From: Baffinella frigidus
Taxonomy: Eukaryota; Cryptophyceae; Cryptomonadales; Baffinellaceae
Assembly (NCBI GenBank): GCA_026770585.1
Contig: MU646346.1
Coordinates: forward strand, 77,315 to 92,908
Length of the DNA stretch: 15,594 bases
Direction of reading: 5' to 3'
The notes below the pieces were generated by a model. The model worked only from the letters and a program-made list of their open reading frames with translations, was not told where the DNA came from and did not search any database. Of this stretch, positions 1-7,936 are shown in pieces. Position 1 is the first letter of the stretch. Every line of letters begins with the position of its first letter. The position numbers and the translations under genes are program-made.

Positions 1-65
1 CAGAGGCCCCAGACCATGGTGAGAATCGACGGCTTCGATTCAAACATCCACCCCTGCCGCCACCC

Positions 66-98
66 ACCGTGTGTTAGACACCCGTGTTGTTTGCCACC
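66..98 (+). repeat. 33-bp direct repeat, copy 1
   Basis: Identical to 199-231 except one base (GTTAGAC/GTCAGAC). The 100 bp between the copies holds CGTGAACG and CGTTCACG as a short inverted pair. No gene seen in 1-600. Confidence 0.9.
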
Positions 99-198
99 GT
101 GGAACAGCCCCGCCGGCAGGCTCGTGAACGCCCGCGTGACCGTTCACGCGGACGCCGAAGCCAGACGGTCGGTCGTGACTGCCTTGCGTGTTCCTAGC

Positions 199-231
199 AC
201 CGTGTGTCAGACACCCGTGTTGTTTGCCACC
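199..231 (+). repeat. 33-bp direct repeat, copy 2
   Basis: Partner of 66-98, offset 133 bp. Confidence 0.9.
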
Positions 232-600
232 ACCACCCGTGGTGTTTGAAGGCCCGGGCTCTTTCCCCGCTCCAAAGGTACACATTCGTCAACTTTGATG
301 AAATCGACCGGGAGCGGATGCTGGCAGAATCTGCCCCGCTATCTTAGGCTCCCCACGCGGAAGGTAAGGGTGTACATGCTATTTTAGGCATCAAATGATG
401 CTATCTTACGCCTTTTAATCAGGACAGATTCTGGTATGGTCCGAGATGAGATCGCGTGCGAGAAATGGATGCCACACAGGGGGCTTCGCAGAGAAAGGCC
501 ATCTCTTTTTTTGTGTACAGATCTTATCCATTGCTAAGAAACAACCGGAATTTCGACCATAATTCTGGTCGAAATCTGCTTCGAAGTCCATTGTGTGGCG
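232..600. other. No gene seen; short repeats only
   Basis: GCTATCTTAGGC-like motifs occur near 338, 378 and 400. A short hairpin, ATTTCGACCA/TGGTCGAAAT, lies around 550-577. A fragment like the 5931-6000 repeat (GGGCTCTTTCCCCGCTCCAAA) is at 257-278. Confidence 0.6.
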
Positions 601-619
601 TGGCGTGGACGCTCTGGTT

Positions 620-752
620 GAGAGTTTAGGGTTAAGGGTTTAGGGTTGAGGGTTTAGGGTTGAGGGTTAAGGGTTAAGGGTTAAGGGTTAAGGGTTAAGG
701 GTTTAGGGTTTAGGGTTTAGGGTTTAGGGTTTAGGGTTTAGGGTTTAGGGTT
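620..752 (+). repeat. Telomere-type TTTAGGG/TTAAGGG tract
   Basis: About 18 heptamers of GGGTTTA and GGGTTAA on the + strand, interstitial rather than terminal because unique sequence follows. Confidence 0.95.
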
Positions 753-830
753 GGACCTGGTAGTTGAGAAGGCAGCGCGGCATGCGCTGCCTTCTCAACC
801 AGGCCCTAAACCCGGTCCAACCCTAAACCC
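741..830. repeat. Hairpin emerging from the telomere-like tract
   Basis: Outer arms GGGTTTAGGGTTGGACC (741-757) and its exact complement (814-830). Inner arms 756-778 and 784-803 (CCTGGT...GAGAAGGCAGCGC) differ by a 3-nt insertion. A further copy of the inner arm is at 845-868. Confidence 0.85.
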
Positions 831-866
831 AACCCCAAACCCGGACCTGGTAGTTGAGAAGGCAGC

Positions 867-907
867 GCATGAAGATCCGCTGCACCGACGCGATGCCTGC
901 GTTCGGG
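867..907 (-). repeat. 41-bp repeat, copy 1 (possible exon piece)
   Basis: Matches 1059-1099 with two mismatches. On the minus strand both follow GAACGCAG and read IASVQRIFMR. Could be an exon fragment; no family recognised. Confidence 0.5.
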
Positions 908-1375
908 GTTGCGCTTCAGGCTTTGGGGGGTCGGGTTCAGGGTGTAGGGTGTCGGGGTTAGGGCCCGGGGTCTGGGATTTGGGATTTAGGAGTTGGGGTT
1001 TGGGGTGCAGGGATTAGAGTTTAGGGTTGAGATGACGCCGAGGAGGGCAGCGGCGGTCGCATGAAAATCCGCTGCACCGACGCGATGTCTGCGTTCGGGT
1101 GGAGGGGTGAGGGTCGAGGGGTGAGGGGTTGGGGGTTGGAGTTGGGGGGTTGGGGTTGATGGTCGAGGGTTGAGGGTTGAGGGTGCAGGGTTTAGGGTTT
1201 GGGGTTTAGGGTTTAGGGTTTAGGGTTTAGGGTTTAGGGTGTAGGGTTTAGGTTGAGGGTTTAGGGTGTAGGGTGTAGGGTGTAGGGTGTAGGGTGTAGG
1301 GTGTAGGGTGTAGGGTGTAGGGTGCAGGGTGTAGGGTGCAGGGTGTAGGGTGTAGGGTGAAGGGTTTGGGGTTAC
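908..1375 (+). repeat. Degenerate G-rich telomere-like tract
   Basis: GGGTTTA, GGGTTGA, GGGTGTA and GGGTCGA heptamers. 1257-1360 is nearly pure GTAGGGT. 1376-1500 has no recognisable feature. Confidence 0.9.
1059..1099 (-). repeat. 41-bp repeat, copy 2
   Basis: Same sequence as 867-907 except two positions, one of which is silent in the IASVQRIFMR frame (ATC/ATT). Confidence 0.5.
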
Positions 1376-1509
1376 GGTATTAGAGAAGTAGTAAGGTGAT
1401 TACTTTTCAAATGGCTGGGGAACCTCCCGAGGACTTTTCTGAGGGTAATAAAGAAGAATATGAAGTACAATCCAACGGACTTTGAAGGGATTTTTAATCA
1501 CCCCTAAGC

Positions 1510-1547
1510 GATAGACCTAGGACCCTACGATAGACCTAGGACCCTAC
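1510..1547 (+). repeat. 19-bp tandem duplication with CCTAGG
   Basis: GATAGACCTAGGACCCTAC twice in a row, leading into the repeat at 1543-1600. Confidence 0.9.
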
Positions 1548-1600
1548 GGTAGGCAACCCGTAGGGACATAGGGGGGTTCTTGTGGATAAGGTAACGGAAA
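1543..1600 (+). repeat. CCTACGGTAGGC repeat, copy 1
   Basis: Closely similar to 9371-9430: CCTACGGTAGGCAAC, CCGTAGGGACATAGGGGGG, GGATAAGG and ACAGAAA/ACGGAAA. Confidence 0.85.
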
Positions 1601-1616
1601 GGTGGCCCGCTGTGTG

Positions 1617-1990
1617 AACAACACGCGTGAGCGTGTCCTTGAGCGCCGGCACCTGCGCCCCAACGGGATTAGGGTTTCGGGCTTAAGGTTTCGGGTTTCG
1701 GGTTCAGAGTTTAGGATCGGGCGACGCTGGCTGGCGCGGCATTTGGGGTTTGTGGTTTGGGGGTTGGGTTTTTTGGTTAACAACACGCGTGAGCGTGTCC
1801 TTGAGCGCCGGCACCTGCGCCCCAACGGGATTAGGGTTTCGGGCTTAAGGTTTCGGGTTTCGGGTTCAGAGTTTAGGATCGGGCGACGCTGGCTGGCGCG
1901 GCATTTGGGGTTTGTGGTTTGGGGGTTGGGGGTTTTGGTTTCGCGTGAGCGTGAGCGTGTCCCTGAGCGCCGGCACCTGCGCCCCAACGG
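1617..1990 (+). repeat. 162-bp tandem repeat, about 2.3 copies
   Basis: Copies start at 1617, 1779 and about 1941. Each holds GCGTGAGCGTGTCC, GCGCCGGCACCTGCGCCCC and a telomere-like half. Because 162 is divisible by 3, one + frame stays open with a 54-residue period; it shows no family likeness and I do not call it a gene. Confidence 0.9.
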
Positions 1991-2025
1991 AATTCGCCCC
2001 AACGGGACAGCGCCCCAACGGGACC

Positions 2026-2106
2026 GCATACGCTACAGCGCATACGCTATACACTGTACGCTGTATACTGTACACTGTACACTGTACACTATACGCTGTA
2101 CGCGGG
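2026..2106 (+). repeat. ACTGTAC/ATACGCT short tandem repeat
   Basis: Alternating CATACGCT, TACACTGT and GTACACTG units over about 80 bp. Confidence 0.85.
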
Positions 2107-2159
2107 GCACTAGAACGCTATCCGCGGCTAATGGGGGCACTAGGGGGGGTAGGGTTGAG

Positions 2160-2215
2160 GGCGGTGCCGAGGAAGGCGTCGGTGGCGGTGATGTGTAGAC
2201 CGACGGCCGCGGAAA
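2160..2215 (-). pseudogene. Diverged partial copy of the 2829-2969 exon
   Basis: The minus strand reads SAAVGLHITATDAFLGTA. Its DNA aligns with the LYLAAYTAGVAFLGPA part of the exon at 2829-2969 (shared CGCC, CCTTCCTCGG and CCGCC blocks) with small gaps. There is no intact reading frame beyond. Confidence 0.3.
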
Positions 2216-2261
2216 GCTGACACGCTCGTTCATGCAAAAGGGTAACGCCAGCGCACCACTT

Positions 2262-2434
2262 CCACGCAAGAGTGTAGGGCAGAGTGACCCACAGGAGAAA
2301 TAGTAGAATTCTACTATTTTCTTAAGTTCATAAGTGGACATTCTTCCCACAGAAAAATCGAAAATTCGGAAAGGTGTTACACATTCCGTGTAAACTGGCT
2401 TGTTTTCCCAGGTCAGCCCTACACTCTTGCGTGG
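2262..2434. mobile_element. 173-bp MITE-like element, 19-bp perfect inverted ends
   Basis: CCACGCAAGAGTGTAGGGC at 2262-2280 and its exact complement at 2416-2434. A 22-bp perfect palindrome (AAATAGTAGAA and complement) lies at 2298-2319. No coding capacity. 2435-2560 shows nothing further. Confidence 0.75.
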
Positions 2435-2615
2435 TTAGATTGGACGTGCCTGCGACTGCGTACAAAATTTATCGCGGAAAACAATGTAGGGCTGTAAAAG
2501 CCCTGAATTTGCTTTTAAAGTCGTTTGAGAACCGGTAAGTCCCCCTCCATCGAGGGACTTGAGTGGTTGGCTGGCGTTGGCGTGTGGCATTATCGTGTCG
2601 GGTCACGTGTGACAT

Positions 2616-2803
2616 GTCACGGCGTTGGCTTGTGGCATTATCGGGACTTAAGTGGGCCGCTGTCGTTGGCTTGTGGCATTATGTGAGAGACCTCTGCCCT
2701 CTGGAACGCTGAGGCCCAGAGCACGTGACACAACACGATAATGCCACAAGCCAACGCCGTGACACGGAGCGCTGAAGCCCAGTGCTCTGGGCCTCAGCGT
2801 TCC
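2616..2803. repeat. Two interleaved perfect inverted repeats
   Basis: Arm A 2616-2643 pairs with 2736-2763 (28 bp). Arm B 2703-2724 pairs with 2782-2803 (22 bp). The order is A-B-A'-B'. The motif CGTTGGC(T/G)TGTGGCATTAT also recurs directly at about 2573, 2620 and 2664. Confidence 0.9.
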
Positions 2804-2828
2804 AGCGGGCCGAGGGCAACATCTTAAG

Positions 2829-2969
2829 GGGCGCGAAGGTTGCCCGGACAAGCAGAGAGACGCGGGATTGGGCGGGACCGAGGAAGGCCACGCCGGCGGT
2901 GTAGGCGGCGAGGTAGAGCACCCGCACGGGCATCGGGATGATCTCTGCCAGCCCCATCGCCGTCGTCAC
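2829..2969 (-). CDS. Possible membrane-protein exon, minus strand
   Basis: After CACTGCAG, the minus strand reads VTTAMGLAEIIPMPVRVLY, then LAAYTAGVAFLGPAQSR and on to about 2829 without a stop. The segment around VLYLAAYTAGVAFLG is hydrophobic enough for a membrane helix. C-rich CCACCCTCCACCCTCAACCC-type sequence stands just before the acceptor, as before the exons of the + gene. I do not recognise the family. No donor is clear, so the 3' end is approximate. A diverged copy lies at 2160-2215. Confidence 0.35.
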
Positions 2970-3024
2970 CTGCAGTGTGCGTTCAGGGTTGAGGGTGGAG
3001 GGTGGAGGGTGGAGGGTGGGTGTA

Positions 3025-3080
3025 GAGCACGCGTGCTCGACACTCGCGTGCTCGACACGAGCACGCGTCTCGAGCGTCGA
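3025..3080. repeat. GAGCACGCGTGCTC palindrome cluster
   Basis: A perfect 14-bp palindrome at 3025-3038, followed by two more CGTGCTCGACAC/GAGCACGCG units. Confidence 0.85.
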
Positions 3081-3510
3081 CGAGCGGGTATGATACTTGT
3101 ACACCCAGATTGTACCAGGAATGGCGTGTACAACACATGTATAGCCCGTATAACTACATATGTAGGCCATATAACTACATGTATAGCCCGGCTTGCATGG
3201 AGTGTGAGGGCTGGTGGGCCACCTGGGTCTGGAGTGTCGGCGCGGAGGGGGGGGGCTAGCTCTGCCTGAGTTTACTGCTGGCTCTAAAAAAAATACAGGT
3301 AGAGCAGAAACTCAGTACAAAAGGGCATCTAAAAACGTTTTGTGGCGAGCCAGAATTAAACTCAGGCAGGGCAAGAAGGAGGGGGCAGGAGGCCCGCAAA
3401 GTCCACGCAAGTCGGGCTCTACATGTAGTTGTATGGTCTATACATGTAGTTTTATGGGCTAAATATGTATTGTACACGTCTTTCCTGGTACAACCGGGAT
3501 CCACATGCAG
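3074..3510. mobile_element. Large fold-back element
   Basis: The left arm 3074-3290 and right arm 3343-3510 are imperfect reverse complements along their whole lengths (TTGTACCAGGAA, GTGTACAA.ACAT, CTACATGTA.AGCCCG.CTTGC, CTGCCTGAGTTTA). The spacer is A-rich. There are no coding frames. Confidence 0.8.
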
Positions 3511-3741
3511 GTGAACCTCAACCCCCTGACCCCTCCCCTCTCCGAATCTCACCGCCGCACGCGATTCACGCCCCACGCAGGGCTGGAGGGTGGTTTATTC
3601 CAAAGTCAAGTTTTTGAGGGGGAACGGTATTCAAAAGTCAATTTTGGTAAGAAAACGGCTCCAAGGGCGACCCAATGGCTCAAAGGGCGACCCTGGAATA
3701 CCCCCCCGAAGGGCCCTGCGTGGATGTGACCAGATCCCAAC

Positions 3742-3862
3742 CTTCATACATGTAGTTATATGGCCTGCATATGTAGTTATACAGGCTATACATGTATTGT
3801 ACACGCCATTCCTGGTGCAATCTGGGCGTACAAGGATTATACCCGCTCGTCGACGCTCCAGA
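3742..3862 (-). mobile_element. Solo outer arm of the same fold-back family
   Basis: The reverse complement matches 3067-3190 at most positions, including GCGTCGACGAGCGGGTAT and ACCAGGAATGGCGTGTACAA. 3511-3741 shows no feature apart from a CAAAGTCAA/CAAAAGTCAA direct repeat. Confidence 0.85.
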
Positions 3863-4031
3863 CCCACGTGGCCCACCAGCCTGCGCGCAGCCAGTGGTCG
3901 CTCGGCTGTTGCAGCACGTGCCTGCCCGGGGTCGGGGTTGGAGGCTTTAGAGGGTTTAGGATGTAGGGTGTACACGGTTCCGGGTTGATACGGTTGATAT
4001 GGTCGGTAGGGGTGGTAGGGTTGATGGGGTG

Positions 4032-4135
4032 TATCCCTTAAGTGACCAGTAGGCGCATACGCCCTACCGTAGGGCCCTAGGACCTGCCTAGGGCTTCCAC
4101 AGGCGATTTTTCGCCCGTTGGTCACTTAAGGGATA
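4032..4135. mobile_element. 104-bp element with 17-bp perfect inverted ends
   Basis: TATCCCTTAAGTGACCA at 4032-4048 and its complement at 4119-4135. The inside is CCTAGG/CCGTAGGG-rich. Confidence 0.75.
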
Positions 4136-4191
4136 GGGCATAGGGCGCCTGCCGGCCACATTCGCCGCGCCATCAAATCTCGCACGTTCAT

Positions 4192-4349
4192 AGGCTAACG
4201 GCCTGAAAATGGGGTACTTAGGCATACGGCATTGCCTAGGACCTCCTACCGTAGGCCGAGGGATCCTAGGACCAAAAAGTCTCGGCCTACGGTAGGAGGT
4301 CCTAGGCAATCCCGTAGGCCTAACTACCCCATTTTCAGGCCGTTGCCCT
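4192..4349. repeat. 69-bp hairpin with 20-nt loop
   Basis: Arms 4192-4260 and 4281-4349 differ at five positions. They contain CCTAGG, CCTCCTACCGTAGG and GGCCTGAAAATGGGGTA. 4350-4570 shows no gene. Confidence 0.9.
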
Positions 4350-4571
4350 ATTAACGTATCAACACCGCCACGCGGTGGACAACGGAGTCACGAGACCCCC
4401 GGAATCCGGGGGCTGCCTGAATAAGATAGTACCGGGAAAAGGCTGAGACGAACTTCCCTTGACTTCGATCCATAATAAACTCGGGATCGGAAGAGGGGGC
4501 GGGTTTCGAGTCCATGACACACTCAAACTATGTGTACATAGTCTCCTGCAGGGATACAACCAGGGCTGCCG

Positions 4572-4752
4572 CAATTTCATCCGGACGAGTATTTTCCGAA
4601 AATACGATTTTAAAAATATTTTCGACGAAAATTACCACACAATTTGCTTGTACTTTTTAAAATGGTCACGTCTGTGCAGTAATTTTCGTAGCAAATCGGA
4701 TCGGAGTTCCCCGAAATCGTATTTTCGGAAAATACTCGCCGCGATTAAATTG
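4572..4752. mobile_element. GACGAGTAT-family MITE 1 (core TTTTCCGAAAA)
   Basis: Ends AATTTCATCCGGACGAGTAT and, on the other strand, AATTTAATCGCGGCGAGTAT. Each is followed by TTTCCGAAAATACGATTT. Inside is GAAAATTACCACACAA...AGTAATTTTCG. Confidence 0.85.
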
Positions 4753-4816
4753 TCACGAGAAACCCACCCCAGACGCCCTGGTGGGATCGGGAGGGTCATA
4801 AGAAACTGCCCCCCCC

Positions 4817-5012
4817 CTAGGACCACCATAGGACCCTAGGCATAGGCCTCCTGTAGGGTATAGGACCCTAGGCATAGGCCTACTGTAGGGTCCTAGGGGG
4901 GCGGACCACCATAGGACCCTAGGCATAGGCCTACTGTAGGGTATAGGACCCTAGGCATAGGCCTACTGTAAGGTATAGGACCCTAGGCATAGGCCTACTG
5001 TAGGGTCCTAGG
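4817..5012 (+). repeat. 32-bp tandem array rich in CCTAGG
   Basis: Five units of ATAGGACCCTAGGCATAGG... with internal dyad TAGGCCTA, broken once by GGGGGGCGGACCACC. The units touch each other or are unevenly spaced, without CRISPR-like spacers. Confidence 0.92.
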
Positions 5013-5067
5013 GAGGCGCGCACCCGATGAACGCTGAGATGGCACCTGACACGGCCCACACCTGCCG

Positions 5068-5160
5068 TGTTTCGGGTTTCGGGTTTAGGGTTTGGGGTTG
5101 GGGATTTGTGGTTTGAGGTTTAGGGTTTGGGGTTCAGGTTTTTTTTTGGGGGGGGGTGGG
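5068..5160 (+). repeat. Degenerate G-rich telomere-like tract
   Basis: GGGTTTC, GGGTTTA and GGGGTTT units on +, ending in a T and G homopolymer run. Confidence 0.8.
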
Positions 5161-5191
5161 GGTTGCACTTGTGCTCAAGGGCTGGGGCTCA

Positions 5192-5326
5192 TCTCCGTGA
5201 AATTATTGATTACTTGCTCATGCGGCAACGAAATGCACGATACAAATGCTTTACTATTACTAGTATGATACCATTGCGTAGTAATTTTCGTTGCCCAAAA
5301 ACAACTAATCAATACATTTACGGAGA
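5192..5326. mobile_element. Hairpin element with TACTAGTATGAT core, copy 1
   Basis: TCTCCGTGAAATTATTGATTA and the near-complement TAATCAATACATTTACGGAGA form the ends. Inside are GGCAACGAAA..., TGCTTTACTATTACTAGTATGAT and TTTTCGTTGCC. Confidence 0.8.
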
Positions 5327-5354
5327 CTCGGGTCTGCACCGGCGCTGGCCAGAC

Positions 5355-5485
5355 GTAAACGTAATAATTAATTGATTACGCGGCAACAAAATTTACGACA
5401 CAAAGTCTTTACTATCACAAGTATGATCACCGTCTTGTATCAATTTTCGTTGCCCAAAGGCAATTAATCAATACATTTACGGAGA
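5355..5485. mobile_element. Hairpin element with related core, copy 2
   Basis: A close relative of 5192-5326 placed in tandem; its left end is altered. The flanks of both copies share TGCACCGGCGCTGGCCA (5335 region and 5523 region). Confidence 0.75.
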
Positions 5486-5580
5486 TTCGGGTTTACATCT
5501 GCAGAGAATAGGGTTGAGGGTTTGCACCGGCGCTGGCCACACGGCTGTCTGGAAACGGTTGTACAGGTGCTTCAGCCGCG

Positions 5581-5690
5581 TCCTGGGTTAGGGGTGAGGG
5601 TTTAGGGTGAGGGTTAGGATCAGGGTGTAGGGTTCAGGGTTTAGGGTTTAGGGGTCAGGGGTCAGGGGTTAGGGTTTAGGGTTTAGGCTG
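5581..5690 (+). repeat. Degenerate G-rich telomere-like tract
   Basis: GGGTTTA, GGGTGAG, GGGGTCA and GGGTTCA units on +. Confidence 0.88.
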
Positions 5691-5774
5691 CCGGCACATG
5701 CAGCACGTGTCCCCGTGTCACAGTGCGTATTGCTCCAAGCCACGTTCCGCCCCACAGGCTAGTTGGGCGCACCT

Positions 5775-5921
5775 ATTTCATCAGGACGAGTATTTATGAT
5801 AAATACGCAGTGGCAACGAAATTTACTACACACATGCTTTTATAATTACTAGTATGATCCATGTGTGTAGTAAATTTCGTCACCGGTGCGTATTTATCAT
5901 AAATACTCGCCGCGATGAAAT
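5775..5921. mobile_element. GACGAGTAT-family MITE 2 (core TTATGATAA)
   Basis: Ends ATTTCATCAGGACGAGTAT and ATTTCATCGCGGCGAGTAT (other strand). The interior arms are CGAAATTTACTACACACATG and its complement, around TTATAATTACTAGTATGATC. Confidence 0.88.
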
Positions 5922-5930
5922 TTGGTCAGC

Positions 5931-6000
5931 ACAGGCTCTTCCCCGATCCAAAGTTGGCGGATTTGTACCACGAAGACAGCATGTCGACTTGAGAATAGTC
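5931..6000 (+). repeat. CAGGCTCTT...GAGAATAGTC repeat, copy 1
   Basis: Similar to 12870-12939: CCAAAGTTG.CG.ATTTGTACC and ACTTGAGAATAGTC are shared. Confidence 0.85.
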
Positions 6001-6195
6001 TGGCAGGCAACCCGAGTGAGGCAGAGCTAGAAGTTGGTCCCGCGCACGCTCGGCTTCCGGAGGAGAAGAGGAGTTCCGGAGAAGATGAGGGTCGCGGGCA
6101 GGCTAGGCTCCAGTTTGGGCATGGGTGTGGCAAAAACGGCGAATTCCTCTCTGTATAAATATAGATCGAGAAACATCGAGAAACGGGGTGCGGGG

Positions 6196-6240
6196 ACCAT
6201 TGCTGGTGCCAGAGGGTCTGACCATTGCTGGTGCCAGAGG
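6196..6240 (+). repeat. 25-bp tandem duplication at the exon end
   Basis: GACCATTGCTGGTGCCAGAGG occurs twice, separated by GTCT. Confidence 0.85.
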
Positions 6241-6290
6241 AACTTCGGAGACGGGATCACGATCAGCATCCCGCCCTCGTACGGGTGCAC
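6237..6290 (-). CDS. Possible second exon of the same minus-strand gene
   Basis: Starts after CAACCAG in phase 0 and encodes VHPYEGGMLIVIPSPKFL. It lacks an ATG, so it would need splicing. HPYEGGMLIVIPSP loosely recalls the C-terminal strand of double-stranded beta-helix oxygenases, but this is too weak to assign. A 25-bp tandem duplication (6196-6240) sits over its end and duplicates a possible GTCAGA donor. The 3' limit is uncertain. Confidence 0.33.
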
Positions 6291-6653
6291 CTGGTTGAGC
6301 GTTTTAGCGTTCAGGGTTTATTTAGGATTCAGGGTGAACCTGTGAGCCGTTCGCCCGCGTTAGATCCTCGAGACGGCAAGAGAGGATGGCGGGTCGAGGT
6401 GAGGCTATCTGCTGCGCGGAGGAGCGATCCCTGACGGTCGGTGTGGGTAACGTGTTTGGTGTTCCAGGACACAGTCTTGCGAGATGGTGTTCGGAAGCGC
6501 GGAGGATTAGTGTCTGGTGTTTGGGAGAGAGAGAGAGAGACACGCTTGCACGAACGCGTGTCACCTGAATCGATAGATCCCGCACGCGCGACGAGAGGGG
6601 GCAGCGGGCAGGCCGCATGCGATGCTCGATGAAGGGAGGAGCAGGTGAGGTAC

Positions 6654-6746
6654 CTGGGGCCCGCGGAGTTTGGCCTTGTTGGAGACCGCATCAAGCTCCA
6701 GCGAGCTGATGCGGATCGAGTTCACCGCCGAGCGTGCCTCGGCCAT
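6654..6746 (-). CDS. Possible first exon of a minus-strand gene
   Basis: ATG at 6746 in a good context (AAG-ATGG), then 31 codons (MAEARSAVNSIRISSLELDA... ending LRGPQ) with coding-like, GC-rich third positions. It ends CAG|GTACCT in phase 0. I do not recognise the protein. The intron 6653-6291 (363 nt) ends in CCCTGAATCCTAAATAAACC-type sequence and CAACCAG. Confidence 0.35.
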
Positions 6747-7005
6747 CTTGACAGAACTCTTCTAGCCGCTCTTCCCAGCTCGTGTCGCGCTCTTGGGAAA
6801 CTTCCTGCGTTGTTCGCAGATAGCAGAGACCTGGTCCACGGGCAGGTCAGCTCGAGGATTCAACTCTCTCTCCAAGCGGAGGCGACCCGCGGGAACGCAC
6901 CGAACGCCGCTCGCCACGCTGCGGCGGGCGGTGGCGCTCAGCGAGAGGGGGTAGACGAGCGGAGAGGAGGAAGCAGCGGAACCTGGGGATCGATGACGTT
7001 GCGAT
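6747..7005. other. No confident gene; GC-rich sequence upstream of the minus-strand candidate
   Basis: Frames on both strands are open for up to about 120 codons, but none shows a recognisable motif. It may contain the 5' region of the 6746-6237 candidate. Confidence 0.4.
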
Positions 7006-7151
7006 GTGGGGAATAATTTTTTTCGGAGGCGACGAACTTTACCACACAAAAGATGACCTGGAGATGACGTTTCTCCCGGACGAGACTGCTGGTCTTGTCC
7101 GGGCGACATCTGTACCTTCAATGAAGAGACACTGAACAGGTTATGGTTTCG
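7006..7151 (+). repeat. GGAATAATTTTTTTCGGAGG repeat, copy 1
   Basis: Closely similar to 8454-8587, with the shared landmarks ACTGCTGGTCTTGTCCGGGCG and AATGAAGAGA(C/T)ACTGAACAGG. Confidence 0.9.
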
Positions 7152-7193
7152 ATATGTTATGAGCCCGTCCCCAAACGACCCTGAAACGCGATA

Positions 7194-7275
7194 ACGGAAA
7201 CATGCTTTCTCTGCAGTCCTTCCTACGGAAGGGCGTGGCGTTGGGCTATGTTGGGAGAAATTAAAACCTAAAGGA
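7194..7275 (+). repeat. CCTAAAGGA dispersed family, first copy
   Basis: Marked by GCTTTCTCTGCAGTCCTT, CTACGGAAGGGCGTG, TATGTTGGGAGAAATTAAAA and CCTAAAGGACCTAAAGG. Confidence 0.9.
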
Positions 7276-7535
7276 CCTAAAGGGTGCTCTGCGGGGAGCC
7301 ATTGGGGAGTGACACGCTGTCCGGTTCGCCGGGCTTGTGCGGGGAGCTCCTTCGTGGTTTTTTCCTTATGGGTAGTGGCAGTTTCTTGGGCAGGAAAAAT
7401 CTGGTGCAGAACCCAGATGTTTTCCTAACCTCGCCTCAATTCTTGCACCGTGCATTCTTACTTTCGAATAAAGTCAATAAGTGTCAATAAGATCCTATTT
7501 TGGATCCTTATAGCTCCATGTTGGAAGCTATCAAA

Positions 7536-7925
7536 CACCCCAACAGAGCCACCCTGTATCCCCTCTTCACGAGCCTCTGCACTGGAGAGCGAAACGCGAT
7601 CCGAGAGCAAAAATGCTTTCTCTGCAGTCCTTTCTACGGAAGGGCGTGTCGTTGGCATATGTTGGGAGAAATTAAAACCTAAAGGACCTAAAGGTCCGAA
7701 AGCAAGAAAGGCTGACTTGGGTTCGGTGTGTGTGATGAGCGCGATTTTCTGGATCAACGCAAGCACCCCAACAGAGCCACCCTGTGTCCCCTCTTCACGA
7801 GCCTCTGCACTGGAGAGCGAAACGCGATCCGAAAGCAAAAATGCTTTCTCTGCAGTCCTTTCTACGGAAGGGCGTGTCGTTGGCATATGTTGGGAGAAAT
7901 CAAAACCCAAAGGACCTGAAACCTA
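7536..7925 (+). repeat. 228-bp tandem pair of the CCTAAAGGA family
   Basis: Units start at 7536 and 7764 with CACCCCAACAGAGCCACC. They include TGGAGAGCGAAACGCGATCC and the shared 3' part. The open frames through them are repeat shadows. Confidence 0.92.
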
Positions 7926-7936
7926 AAGGACCTAAA

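Noticed and set aside
620-752. True chromosome end
   Set aside because: The tract is internal, degenerate at its borders, and one of many in both orientations.
3590-4125. 132- and 164-codon frames around the solo fold-back arm
   Set aside because: Composed of repeat-arm sequence and shared with other copies on both strands; no family likeness.
4817-5012. CRISPR-like array of 32-bp repeats
   Set aside because: Units are directly adjacent or unevenly spaced with no spacers of regular length; the context is eukaryotic.
7450-7926. 158- and 150-codon frames in the 7.5-7.9 kb region
   Set aside because: They repeat themselves with the 228-bp tandem unit, are open on both strands, and the same DNA recurs broken at many sites.
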